Positions 46,755 through 56,029 of a stretch of 64,000 bases of DNA are shown piece after piece. Position 1 is the stretch's first letter; each line of letters begins with the position of its first letter. Both the position numbers and the translations under genes were made by a program. The notes under the pieces were generated by a model. That model had not been told where the DNA came from, searched no databases, and worked only from the letters and a program-made list of their open reading frames with translations. This DNA is from Paraburkholderia susongensis (GTDB lineage: Bacteria; Pseudomonadota; Gammaproteobacteria; Burkholderiales; Burkholderiaceae), in NCBI RefSeq assembly GCF_900177725.1, contig NZ_FXAT01000001.1, forward strand, positions 248,001-312,000. The letters are read 5' to 3'.

Positions 46755-48293
46755 ATGGATAAACGCAAGATCGACGAACTCCACGCACGCCGCGAGGCCA
46801 TCCGCACAGCGACGCCGGCGGCCGCCATCGCAAAGCTCCGCGAGCAGGGAAAGTTGACGGCGCGCGAGCGGATCGCGTTGCTGCTGGACGACGGCAGCTT
46901 CGTCGAGATGGGCGTTCATGCGCACAGCGCGCACCCGTCGCTGCGCGAGCGCACACCAGCCGACGGCATCGTTACCGGCCACGGCACCATCGACGGACGC
47001 ACCGTCTACGTCGCGGCGGACGACGCGACGGTGCTGGGCGGCACGCGCGGACGCGTCGGCGAGATCAAGATCGCCCGCGTGCGCGAGGCCGCCTTGCGTC
47101 ACCGGAAACCGTTCATTGCGCTGATGGAAGCGGGGGCGGCACGCGTGCAGGAGAGCTTCGGCGCAACGGCCGCGAACATGGGCGCCCGCTTCGCGGATCA
47201 CTTCCGGATGTCCGGGCAGATTCCGCAACTCGCCGCCATCCTCGGGCCCGCCTTTGGCGGCCCCTCCTTCACGGCCGCCCAATCCGATTTCACGGCGCTC
47301 GCGCGCGGCACGGGCGTGATGGGCATGTCGGGGCCGCTGGTCGTCAAGGTCGGCACCGGCGAGTCGGTTACCAGCGATGCGATCGGCGGCGCGCAGGTCA
47401 GCGAGACCGTGACCGGCCAGACCGACTATGTCGGCGACACGGAGGCCGATACGCTACGCAGCCTGCGAACGTTTCTGTCTTTTCTCCCGAGCCACTGCGG
47501 AGAACTTCCACCCGTCTCGGAAGCGAGGCCCGCCGCCGTCGACACCGAAGAAGGCCGCGACAAGCTGCGCGCGCTCATTCCGGATGTCGGGCGTCAGGCG
47601 TACGACATGAAACGCGTGTTGAGCCTCATCGTCGACGCGGGCGACCTGTTCCACTATCGGCCGCGCTTCGGCCCGAACCTGATCACCGCATTCGGGCGCA
47701 TCGATGGGCAACCCGTCGGTTTTGTCGCGTCGAACCCGATGGCGCGCGGCGGCGTGATGGATGAAAAGACGGCACAGAAGGCCCGCAAATTCGTCGACAT
47801 TTGCGACGCGTTCCACGTCCCGCTCGTCTTCATTTGCGACGCCCCCGGATTTCTCGTGGGTCCCGAGATCGAGAAGCATCGCATGGTGTCGCTCGCCGCA
47901 CGCCTGCTCAACACCGTATGCGCCGCGTCCGTGCCAAAGGTCACGTTTGTGGCGCGCAAGGCCATCGGCCTCGCCTATCTCGCGATGTGCGGGCGGGCCA
48001 TGCGCCCCGACTACCTCGCCGCGTGGCCGGGCGCGCACTTCGACGTCATGGGGCCCGAGGCAGGCGTCGAGCTCGTGTACGGACGCGAGATCTCGGCCGC
48101 GCAGGACCCGGCCGCACGCAAGGCCGAAATCATGGCCAGGCTCGACGAGCAGTCGAGCGCCTACGAGGCAGCGGCACAGGGCTGGATCGACGACGTGATC
48201 GACCCGGCCGAGACGCGCGACGCCATCCGGCGCGTTCTGCTCGCCACAGCGGACGCCCGCCAGCCCGGGTTCAGGCATCGCATCGACCCCTGA
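46755..48293 (+). CDS. Acyl-CoA carboxylase, carboxyltransferase subunit
   Basis: A 512-residue carboxyltransferase of the propionyl/methylcrotonyl-CoA type, combining both halves of the crotonase-like fold. Typical parts are KLTARERIALLLDDGSFVE, SGQIPQLAAILGPAFGG, SGPLVVKVGTGESV, and the C-terminal FICDAPGFLVGPEIEK with VPKVTFVARKAIGLAYLAM. It needs the BCCP and biotin carboxylase. The acyl-CoA substrate is unknown. Confidence 0.92.
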   Translation: MDKRKIDELHARREAIRTATPAAAIAKLREQGKLTARERIALLLDDGSFVEMGVHAHSAHPSLRERTPADGIVTGHGTIDGRTVYVAADDATVLGGTRGRVGEIKIARVREAALRHRKPFIALMEAGAARVQESFGATAANMGARFADHFRMSGQIPQLAAILGPAFGGPSFTAAQSDFTALARGTGVMGMSGPLVVKVGTGESVTSDAIGGAQVSETVTGQTDYVGDTEADTLRSLRTFLSFLPSHCGELPPVSEARPAAVDTEEGRDKLRALIPDVGRQAYDMKRVLSLIVDAGDLFHYRPRFGPNLITAFGRIDGQPVGFVASNPMARGGVMDEKTAQKARKFVDICDAFHVPLVFICDAPGFLVGPEIEKHRMVSLAARLLNTVCAASVPKVTFVARKAIGLAYLAMCGRAMRPDYLAAWPGAHFDVMGPEAGVELVYGREISAAQDPAARKAEIMARLDEQSSAYEAAAQGWIDDVIDPAETRDAIRRVLLATADARQPGFRHRIDP

Positions 48294-48350
48294 GACGGGT
48301 TCATGCGGACAACACCCCGGCGTCGATCACCTGAGGACGGCATCGCGACC

Positions 48351-49139
48351 ATGAACATCGATTTTTCCGTGGACGAAGGCGTTGCCACCGTGCGCCTGAA
48401 CCGCCCCGAAGCGCTCAATGCTATCGACTATCCGATGCGCGAGCGGCTTCAGCACCTGTGGCGGCACATCGGCAGCACACCGGAGATTCGCGCCGTCATC
48501 GTGACAGGCGCCGGGGAACGCGCGTTCAGCAGCGGCGCGGATCTGCGGCGCACGCCCCCACCGGCAACGTCCTTCGCCGCCCAGACGTTTGGCGGCGAAG
48601 GGGCCGAACCGGAAGCGGGGTCGCTGACCCTCGGCCTCGATTTCGACACCCCCACGATCTGCGCCTTTAACGGGCTCGCGTACGGCGGCGGACTGGAAAT
48701 CGGCCTCGCGTGCGACATCCGTATCGCGGCCGATACGGCACGCTTCGCGTTACCGGAGGTCTGCGTGGGTTCGATGCCCGGTTCGGGCGGGACACAGCGT
48801 CTGCCCCGTCTCATCGGCAGCGCCAATGCCATGTGGATGCTCCTGACCGGGGAGTCGATCGACGCACAGGCGGCGCTGCGCATCGGCCTCGTGAGCCACG
48901 TCGTGGCCCCCGACGCGCTTCTCGGGACGGCCACCGGCATCGCGCGCCGCATTGCCGACGCAGCGCCGCTTGCCGTGCGCGCCATCAAGCGGGCGGCGCG
49001 CGACGGACTGGACATGCCGTTGCCGATCGCGCTCACCTACGAACGTCAAACGTGGGGGCTGTTGCGCGACACGGAAGATCGCAAGGAGGGACGTGAGGCG
49101 TTTGCGCAGAAGCGCACGCCGGTGTTTCGCGGGCGTTGA
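48351..49139 (+). CDS. Enoyl-CoA hydratase/isomerase
   Basis: A 262-residue crotonase. Both catalytic acids of true hydratases are kept: Glu116 in GGGLEIGLACD and Glu136 in FALPEVCVG. The oxyanion-hole block is SGADL and the motif MPGSGGTQRLPRLIG is present. ATG 48351 was chosen over 48303 since the protein then begins with NIDFSVDEGVATVRLN. It follows the carboxyltransferase by 57 bp on the same strand. Confidence 0.9.
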   Translation: MNIDFSVDEGVATVRLNRPEALNAIDYPMRERLQHLWRHIGSTPEIRAVIVTGAGERAFSSGADLRRTPPPATSFAAQTFGGEGAEPEAGSLTLGLDFDTPTICAFNGLAYGGGLEIGLACDIRIAADTARFALPEVCVGSMPGSGGTQRLPRLIGSANAMWMLLTGESIDAQAALRIGLVSHVVAPDALLGTATGIARRIADAAPLAVRAIKRAARDGLDMPLPIALTYERQTWGLLRDTEDRKEGREAFAQKRTPVFRGR

Positions 49140-49244
49140 TGTGAAGGAGTTTTACGCGACATTGCCTGCGGCATACTTCGCACTCCCATCATTGACACGC
49201 CATCTTGTCTGCACGACGCAAACGCCAGATACGGATAGATTCTC

Positions 49245-50162
49245 ATGACCCCGTCTCCACGACATTCCAGCAACATCGACGGCTGTCTCGCCGACACGAC
49301 GGAAATGACCCCCGGCAGCCCATCGAATGGCGACGTGCCGCACGCGCCCGCCACCCGCCGGGCGAACGAAGGAACGCAGAGCATTCAGCGCGCCATTGCC
49401 GTATTGCGCCTCATCGCCATGTGCGGCCCGCAAGGTCTGCGGCTTCACGAAATTGCGGAGAGTCTTGCGCTGGAACGCATCACTGCGCATCGCATCGTCA
49501 AGGGACTCGCCTTCAGCAACATGCTGCAACTCGATCCGCAGACGCGACGCTACTCGCTGGGCCACATGGTTTATCTGCTCGGCCTGGGCGCATCGCCGGC
49601 GTTCGACCTCAAGGAGCGCTGCCAACCCACGCTGCGCCGGCTTGCCGATGCGACAGGCGATTCCGTTTTCCTGATGGTGCGCAGCGGCCACGAAGCGGTG
49701 TGCTTCGATCACGTGCAGGGCAGCTATCCGATTCGGACACACAGCCTGAAGATCGGCGCACGGCGGGCACTTGGCGCGGGTGCAGGTGCTATGGCGTTGC
49801 TCGCCGCGTTGCCCGACAGCGCTGTCGAAACCGCGATTGCCGCGAATGCGGTGCATCTTCCGCGCTATCGAGACATCTCGCCCGGGCGTTTGCGCGAGAT
49901 GGTCGCGAAGACCCGCCATGACGGCTACGCAACCAACGTACAGACGGTGATCGCGGACGTGAGCGCCATCGGCATGACGCTGCCCCGGAACGACGGCCCG
50001 GCGTTCGTATCGATCAGCATTGCGTCGATCGCCTCACGCATGACGGACGCACATCTTGACGACGCGCTACATGCACTCCGGCGCGAAACCGAAGCATTGG
50101 GCCGGCATCTGGACGACGCCCGGGTCGCGTGGGGCGGCATGGCCGACGACATTTCCGCGTAG
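49245..50162 (+). CDS. IclR family transcriptional regulator (second)
   Basis: 305-residue regulator; winged helix about residues 48-108 (SIQRAIAVLRLIAMCGPQGL, LHEIAESLALERITAHRIVK) and effector domain (GDSVFLMVRSGHEAVCFDHV). Paralogue of 28405. It lies between the hydratase and biotin carboxylase genes, all on the plus strand. Confidence 0.92.
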   Translation: MTPSPRHSSNIDGCLADTTEMTPGSPSNGDVPHAPATRRANEGTQSIQRAIAVLRLIAMCGPQGLRLHEIAESLALERITAHRIVKGLAFSNMLQLDPQTRRYSLGHMVYLLGLGASPAFDLKERCQPTLRRLADATGDSVFLMVRSGHEAVCFDHVQGSYPIRTHSLKIGARRALGAGAGAMALLAALPDSAVETAIAANAVHLPRYRDISPGRLREMVAKTRHDGYATNVQTVIADVSAIGMTLPRNDGPAFVSISIASIASRMTDAHLDDALHALRRETEALGRHLDDARVAWGGMADDISA

Positions 50163-50230
50163 CCACTGGCAACACCTCGGCATCAGCCCGGGGACGCACC
50201 CGGGACATGGAAACACAGGAGGAGAGAGAT

Positions 50231-51619
50231 ATGTTTACGAAGGTCCTCGTCGCGAACCGCGGCGCGGTCGCGGCGCGCATCATTCGCGCGCTGCGCCAGA
50301 TGAACATCCGTTCCGTCGCGGTCTGCTCCGAGGCGGATGCGACGCTGCCTTATCTGGCGCAAGCCGATGAAGTGTATGCCATCGGCCCTGCGCCAGCGAT
50401 GTCGAGCTACCTCGACCAGGACCGCCTCATGGAGGTTCTGGCGCGTTCGAAAGCGGACGCCGTACATCCCGGCTACGGTTTCCTGTCCGAAAATGCTGGC
50501 TTTGCGCGTCGCGTGATCGAGGCAGGCGCGGCGTTCATCGGACCGTCACCGCGCTGGATCGAAGCGATGGGGCACAAGACGCGCGCAAGGGAGTTGATGG
50601 CGCGCCACGGCATGCCGATGTCGCCGAGTTCGGGTCTGCTGGATGAGCATACGGAATCGATCAGCGCGGCGGCGCGTGCGATCGGGTACCCGGTGCTGAT
50701 CAAGCCGGCGGCGGGAGGCGGAGGCATCGGCATGGTGCCGGCATGCGACGAAGTCTCGCTGCTCGCCGCGATTGAGCAGGCGCGCTCGCTCTCGCGGAAG
50801 AGCTTCGGCAATGCCGATCTCTATCTCGAGAAGTTGATCAAGCGTCCCCGTCATATCGAATTCCAGATTCTGGCGGACAAAGCCGGGAATGCGTGCCACC
50901 TGTTCGAGCGCGATTGCTCGGTGCAGCGCCGCCATCAAAAAGTGATCGAGGAATCGCCCGCCCCCCTGCTGCCACGTCGCGACCTGGAGGCGACCGCCGA
51001 ACGTGTCGCCAGCTTGCTGCAAGACATCGGCTATGACGTCATCGGCACGATCGAAACGCTTTTCGGCGCCGACGGGACATGCAACTTCCTCGAGATGAAT
51101 ACCCGCTTGCAGGTCGAGCACGCGGTGACGGAAGCGATCACGGGCGTGGATCTCGTCACGTCGCAAATCCGCCTGGCGGCGGGAGAGGAACTTGCGACTG
51201 TCATCCCGGATTCGCCGCGCGTGAACGGACATGCCATTGAAGTGCGCGTGTATGCCGAAGATCCTGTACGGTTCTTCCCGTCGCCCGGGAAACTCGAAGT
51301 CTTCGAGCTTCCTCGCGGAGACGGGATACGCGTAGAAACGGGATATGCACAGGGAAACACAGTCACCCCCCACTACGATCCGCTTCTGGCGAAAATCATC
51401 GTGCACGCGACAGATCGGGCCGCAGCCATCCGGCAGATGATCGAGGCATTACGCGCAACGGAGATACGCGGCGTGAAGACCAATATCCCGTTCGCCCTTC
51501 AGGTCCTCGACGACGAGCCATTCCAGCTCGGACACGTTCACACGGGACTTGGAATGGACATTCTCGCTGCCGCAAGGCATGGGAACTCCCCCGTTTTCAA
51601 CGATGTTCAGAAGTACTAA
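50231..51619 (+). CDS. Acyl-CoA carboxylase, biotin carboxylase subunit
   Basis: 462-residue ATP-grasp enzyme that carboxylates biotin. Visible blocks are FTKVLVANRGAVAARIIRAL, HPGYGFLSENAGFARR, KPAAGGGGIGM (ATP), HIEFQILAD and FLEMNTRLQVEHAVTE with the catalytic Glu/Arg. It ends without a biotinyl domain, which fits the free BCCP at 44581. The GGAGGAGAG site fixes the start at 50231. Confidence 0.94.
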   Translation: MFTKVLVANRGAVAARIIRALRQMNIRSVAVCSEADATLPYLAQADEVYAIGPAPAMSSYLDQDRLMEVLARSKADAVHPGYGFLSENAGFARRVIEAGAAFIGPSPRWIEAMGHKTRARELMARHGMPMSPSSGLLDEHTESISAAARAIGYPVLIKPAAGGGGIGMVPACDEVSLLAAIEQARSLSRKSFGNADLYLEKLIKRPRHIEFQILADKAGNACHLFERDCSVQRRHQKVIEESPAPLLPRRDLEATAERVASLLQDIGYDVIGTIETLFGADGTCNFLEMNTRLQVEHAVTEAITGVDLVTSQIRLAAGEELATVIPDSPRVNGHAIEVRVYAEDPVRFFPSPGKLEVFELPRGDGIRVETGYAQGNTVTPHYDPLLAKIIVHATDRAAAIRQMIEALRATEIRGVKTNIPFALQVLDDEPFQLGHVHTGLGMDILAAARHGNSPVFNDVQKY

Positions 51620-51913
51620 CTAGTACGACATCCCGCCGATAGGTTTAGTACTTATCGGGATGCAAGTACGGGGCAATAGCGTGACGCGCTCCCCGGCCAT
51701 CGCGTCGGGCGTACCGGTGCCCGGCAGGGATTCCCAACGTCCACTGTGGCCGCGAAAGATGGCGCCATAACGATGGCGGCCGAGTTCAGTCAGCCGCTCG
51801 AATGCGGTCTTCGTACGAGTACATGGACTACCTCCAGGTAGTCCAAGATTTCTGCCGCCCCCTCTACTCGACAGAAATAGACCCCGGAAAAGCAAAAAGC
51901 CTTGATTTCTCAA
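51620..51913 (-). pseudogene. Possible remnant coding sequence
   Basis: A 97-residue frame whose C-terminal half (FERLTELGRHRYGAIFRGH, then GRWESLPGTGTPDAMAG) looks protein-like. Its N-terminal part overlaps a terminator hairpin and no ribosome site is seen. It sits between the biotin carboxylase and tRNA-Ala, at the island edge, and may be a truncated gene. Confidence 0.25.
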
Positions 51914-51923
51914 GGCTTTTTTT
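51894..51923. terminator. Bidirectional terminator
   Basis: Stem AAAAGCCTTGA (51895-51905) with TCAAGGCTTTT (51910-51920), loop 4 nt, T run on both strands. It can end the plus-strand biotin carboxylase transcript and the minus-strand tRNA-Ala transcript. Confidence 0.9.
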
Positions 51924-51962
51924 GCATTTCCCGACTGATCTGGACGTTAGCAGACTAACGTT

Positions 51963-52038
<76 letters not shown>

Positions 52039-52171
52039 GGCAGATCAGAGAAACGAGATTCTAGAGGGCGATCTGCGTTTTGTAAATACCCTTTGAGCAA
52101 TTACATGCGAATTTTCCCCGGCCACACGCGAACTCTCCTGTGCGCGCCGGAACGCACCCGCTCAATGCCGA

Positions 52172-53581
52172 TTAAGCCAGCACCTTTTCGATGCGGCTCA
52201 CGACGACGTCGCGGCCGAACAGCATCAGCACGCTGTCGATCGACGGCGTATGCGTCGTGCCCGCGACCAGCAGACGAACCGGCATCGCGAGCTGCGGCAT
52301 CTTCAGCTTGTGCGCGCCGAGCGTAGCTTTCAGCGTGGCGGCGATCGCCTCCTTGCTCCACTCGACGGTCTTCAGCGCAGCGGCAAGCTCGGCGAGCGCC
52401 GGGCGGACCGCGTCGGTCACGTGCTGCGCAAGCGACTCGGCATCGGGCGCCGGCGTGCGATAGAACATCGCAGCATTCTGCGCGATCTCTTTCACGGTGG
52501 ACGCGCGATCCTTCATCAGGCCCACGACTGCCGTCAGATCCGGGCCTTGCGCGAGCGTGGCTTCGTCGATGCCGAGCTCCGCGAAGAACGGCTTCGCCAG
52601 TCCGGCGAGGCGCGCGTTGTCCGCTTCCTTGATGTAGTGCGCGTTGAGCCAGTTCAGCTTGTCGTGGTCGTATTGCGCCGGCGACTTGCCGAGGTGTTCG
52701 AGATCGAACCATTCGACGAACTGCTCGCGCGTGAAAATCTCCGCGTCGCCATGCGACCAGCCAAGACGCGCCAGATAGTTGACCACCGCTTCCGGCAAAT
52801 ACCCCGCGTCGCGATAACCCATCACGCTCATCGCGCCGTGACGCTTGCTCATCTTCTCGCCCTGCTCGTTGAGCACGGTCGGCAGATGCGCATAGACCGG
52901 CGGCTCGCCGCCGAGCGCGCGCAGAATGTTGATTTGCCGCGGCGTGTTGTTCACGTGATCGTCACCGCGAATCACGTGGGTAATGCGCATGTCGAGATCG
53001 TCGACGACGACGCAGAAGTTGTATGTCGGCGTGCCGTCCGGGCGCGCGATCACGAGGTCGTCGAGTTCTTCGTTCGAAATTTCGATGCGGCCTTTCACCG
53101 CGTCGTCCCACGCGACCACACCCGTCAGCGGATTACGGAAGCGCAATACCGGCTGCACGCCCGCGGGCGGCTGCGGCAGCACCTTGCCCGGTTCCGGGCG
53201 CCACGTGCCGTCGTAGCGCGGCTTTTCGCCGGCTTCGCGCTGCCGCTCACGCAGCGCGTCCAGTTCCTCGGTCGACATGTAGCACGGATAGACGAGCCCC
53301 GCGTCCTGCATCTCTTTGAGCACTTCGCGGTAACGGTCCATGCGCTGCATCTGATAGAACGGGCCTTCGTCGAAATCGAGGCCGAGCCATTGCATGCCTT
53401 CGAGAATCGCGTCCACGGATTCGGTAGTGGAACGCTCGACGTCGGTGTCCTCGACCCGCAGCACGAAGGTCCCTTTCATCTTGCGCGCGAACGCCCACGG
53501 ATAGAGCGCGGAGCGGATGTTGCCGAGGTGGATGAAGCCGGTGGGACTCGGTGCGAAACGGGTGCGAACGGAGGTGGTCAT
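52172..53581 (-). CDS. gltX: Glutamyl-tRNA synthetase
   Basis: Charges tRNA-Glu. The 469-residue class I synthetase has the HIGH-like motif HLGN at 18-21 ([13 protein letters not shown]), the KMSKR motif [11 protein letters not shown] near 245, and a C-terminal anticodon-binding domain. Other hallmarks are [12 protein letters not shown] and [13 protein letters not shown]. Start ATG 53581. Confidence 0.97.
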   Translation of the reverse strand: MTTSVRTRFAPSPTGFIHLGNIRSALYPWAFARKMKGTFVLRVEDTDVERSTTESVDAILEGMQWLGLDFDEGPFYQMQRMDRYREVLKEMQDAGLVYPCYMSTEELDALRERQREAGEKPRYDGTWRPEPGKVLPQPPAGVQPVLRFRNPLTGVVAWDDAVKGRIEISNEELDDLVIARPDGTPTYNFCVVVDDLDMRITHVIRGDDHVNNTPRQINILRALGGEPPVYAHLPTVLNEQGEKMSKRHGAMSVMGYRDAGYLPEAVVNYLARLGWSHGDAEIFTREQFVEWFDLEHLGKSPAQYDHDKLNWLNAHYIKEADNARLAGLAKPFFAELGIDEATLAQGPDLTAVVGLMKDRASTVKEIAQNAAMFYRTPAPDAESLAQHVTDAVRPALAELAAALKTVEWSKEAIAATLKATLGAHKLKMPQLAMPVRLLVAGTTHTPSIDSVLMLFGRDVVVSRIEKVLA

Positions 53582-54116
53582 TAGCGGTTACTCGGAAAAC
53601 AGGCGCCGGCGCCAGGGCGAACAGGCTCGCGAAGCGCGGCAGCGGAGCGCACCCATGACGGCGGACTGCGCTGCGCATGGGCACGAAGGAAATAAGTGCA
53701 AGAGTCGAATTATACCTTCCGCACCGGTGTTGCCGCCCTCGTCCGAATGGCCTGGGGCGTCTGCGCGGGCGGCATCCGAAGGCGCGCGTGAGCGCTGGAA
53801 AATCCATGTTGGGAGATCGATCACGCGGGACGTTGGCAATCGGCGGCGCCTGGCCGCTCCCGAATACTTCCTCTGCAACGTTTCATTACAGTCCGCCGCG
53901 CAACCCGATCCTTTGATTTATGATGTGCGCGCTGTGACCGGACAGCCGGCCGGACACCTGGCAGGAGGCCATCGCACCACGCGCGCAATCGGCGCCGGTG
54001 ATCCGCCCCGCCTGAACCCTGGTTTGAATCTCCGTTTAAATCTCAGTTTGACCCTCAGCCTGATCGCGGCACGCGCGACGCCGCTTGCGTCGCCCGCACC
54101 GTTGCTGGAGAACTTG
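53582..54116 (+). other. Intergenic region between gltX and the patatin gene
   Basis: 535 bp without a supported gene. It holds the promoters of the two divergent genes. Near 54009-54048 three imperfect 12-bp units (TTTGAATCTCCG, TTTAAATCTCAG, TTTGACCCTCAG) stand in tandem. The patatin reading frame stays open through this whole region, but the upstream translation looks random. Confidence 0.5.
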
Positions 54117-55058
54117 TTGAAACCCTCATCCCCCCGTTTAAGCCGCCGCAATTTTTCGTTGGCGGCAGCATCCGCGGTGCTCGCCGCCTGCACCACGACC
54201 GGCGCCAAAATCGATAACGCACCGGTCGCCGTCACGCCCACCGCTCCCCCGCCGCCCGAAAAACCGCAGCGGCCGGTCCGCGTCGCGCTCGCGCTCGGCG
54301 GCGGCGCCGCGCGTGGCTTTGCGCACATCGGCGTCATCAAGGCGCTCGAGGCGCGCAATATCCAGATCGATCTGGTCGCCGGCACGAGCGCCGGCTCGGT
54401 GGTCGGCGCGCTATACGCGTCGGGCATGAACGGCTTTGCGTTGAACAAGCTCGCGCTCTCCATGGACGAAGCGTCGATCAGCGACTGGGCAATGCCGTTT
54501 CGCACGCGCGGCTTTCTGCAAGGCGTCGCGCTGCAGAACTACCTGAACACGACGCTGAACAATCGTCCGATCGAAAAGATGGCCAAACCGCTTGGCGTCG
54601 TCGCGACCGATCTGCAGACCGGTCAGCCGATCCTGTTCCAGCGCGGCAACACCGGCATCGCGGTGCGCGCGTCGTGCAGCGTGCCGTCGATTTTCGAGCC
54701 GGTGAAGATCGGCGGTCACGAGTATGTAGACGGCGGTCTCGTGAGCCCGGTGCCCGCGTCGTTCGCGCGCAGGATGGGGGCCGATTTCGTGATCGCGGTC
54801 GATATTTCGCAGCGCCCGGAAACCGGCGTGACCGCGAGTTCGTTCGACGTGCTGATGCAGACGTTCACGATCATGGGCCAGACGATCAAAGCCTATGAAC
54901 TCGACAAGTACGCCGACGTCGTGATCCGCCCGAATCTCGCGGCGATGAGCGGCAGCGATTTCTCGCAGCGCAACGCGGCGATTCTTGCCGGCGAAGAAGC
55001 GGTCGCGAAGATGATGCCGGAATTGCAGCGCAAACTCGCCGCACGCCGGATGGCATGA
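54117..55058 (+). CDS. Patatin-like phospholipase, predicted lipoprotein (RssA/NTE family)
   Basis: 313-residue protein. A TTG at 54117 with GGAG six bases ahead gives a lipoprotein signal (SRRNFSLAAASAVLAAC, lipobox LAAC with Cys25). The patatin domain has the oxyanion loop GGGAARGFAHIG (about 61-72), the nucleophile Ser91 in GTSAGS and the Asp of the dyad in EYVDGGLVSPVP near 205. It is likely a membrane-anchored lipid acyl hydrolase in the envelope. A longer frame from 53517 is open but unsupported. Confidence 0.9.
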   Translation: MKPSSPRLSRRNFSLAAASAVLAACTTTGAKIDNAPVAVTPTAPPPPEKPQRPVRVALALGGGAARGFAHIGVIKALEARNIQIDLVAGTSAGSVVGALYASGMNGFALNKLALSMDEASISDWAMPFRTRGFLQGVALQNYLNTTLNNRPIEKMAKPLGVVATDLQTGQPILFQRGNTGIAVRASCSVPSIFEPVKIGGHEYVDGGLVSPVPASFARRMGADFVIAVDISQRPETGVTASSFDVLMQTFTIMGQTIKAYELDKYADVVIRPNLAAMSGSDFSQRNAAILAGEEAVAKMMPELQRKLAARRMA

Positions 55059-55128
55059 GCTGAGTTGGCGGCGGCGGCAATGCCGCCTGCAAAAAGCACG
55101 CGAATCAAAAACGCACGCCCCAAACGCA

Positions 55129-55162
55129 AAAAAGCCTGCTTCGAACGAAGCAGGCTTTTTTA
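55129..55162. terminator. Bidirectional terminator between convergent genes
   Basis: A 15-bp stem from AAAAAGCCTGCTTCG and its complement, 2-nt loop, with T run on both strands, between the patatin and NlpC/P60 genes. Confidence 0.9.
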
Positions 55163-55227
55163 TCGCATCGATCGGGGTAAACCGGCGGACCCATTGCCCG
55201 CCTGTCAATCCCAACCCAGCCGGAAAC

Positions 55228-55893
55228 TCAGTTATTGCCGCCGATCGTCGCATTCACGCGCTTGCGCAGATCGTCGCCCTGATACGAGGTCTCGATCCGG
55301 CGTGCGCCGGTGAAGCGTTTTTCCCAGTAGCCGTCATCCATGTCGTCGACGCGGATCGTGCTGCCGGTGGACGGCGAATGCACGAACTTGTTGTCGCCGA
55401 TATAGATACCGACGTGCGAGAACGTGCGGCGCATCGTATTGAAGAACACCAGATCGCCCGGCTTCAGGTCGCTCACGCGCACCTTCTCGCCCACGCGGCT
55501 CATTTCCTCGGCACGGCGCGGCAGCGCGAGGCCGAGCGTGTCCTGGAACACGTAGCGCACGAAACCGCTGCAATCGAGGCCTGAATCGGGCGTATTGCCA
55601 CCCCAACGGTAGCGAACGCCGATCATGTTGAGCGCGCCGACCACCACGTCACCCGCTTTGCCGGCCATGCCGGAAAGGAACGACTTGGCGCCGCCGCTCT
55701 GGCTGTCGGCAGCCGGGGTTTGCGCAGTGGAGAAGGTGAGAGAATTCGACCCGGTGGTGGTCGAATAAGAGGCATTCTGATTGAAACTGCTTACTTCGTC
55801 GGCGAACGCGCCGGGAGCTGCTGCCATCAAGACGCCAATGAACATCCCGGCGACGACGCGCGTACAAGCCTGGGTTAGATTTCTTTGCTGCAT
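55228..55893 (-). CDS. NlpC/P60 (C40) peptidoglycan endopeptidase
   Basis: 221-residue exported peptidase. Signal peptide at 10-32 (AGMFIGVLMAAAPGAFA). The catalytic Cys108 is in LDCSGF, His160 in FSHVGIYIG and the third polar residue is His172 (FVHSP). The domain is C-terminal, after a Ser/Thr-rich linker. Likely cuts peptidoglycan stem peptides. Convergent with the patatin gene. Confidence 0.93.
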   Translation of the reverse strand: MQQRNLTQACTRVVAGMFIGVLMAAAPGAFADEVSSFNQNASYSTTTGSNSLTFSTAQTPAADSQSGGAKSFLSGMAGKAGDVVVGALNMIGVRYRWGGNTPDSGLDCSGFVRYVFQDTLGLALPRRAEEMSRVGEKVRVSDLKPGDLVFFNTMRRTFSHVGIYIGDNKFVHSPSTGSTIRVDDMDDGYWEKRFTGARRIETSYQGDDLRKRVNATIGGNN

Positions 55894-56029
55894 TGGTCGG
55901 TAGTTTTTGCCAGAAAATCAGTGGGCTACGAAAAAAGTTTGGTCGATAGTAGCCAGTAAGTATTTGTGTGTCAAAAGAAATAGAAAAAATCAATCGAGAT
56001 ACACACCCAATTGACGAAAGGGTGAAAAA

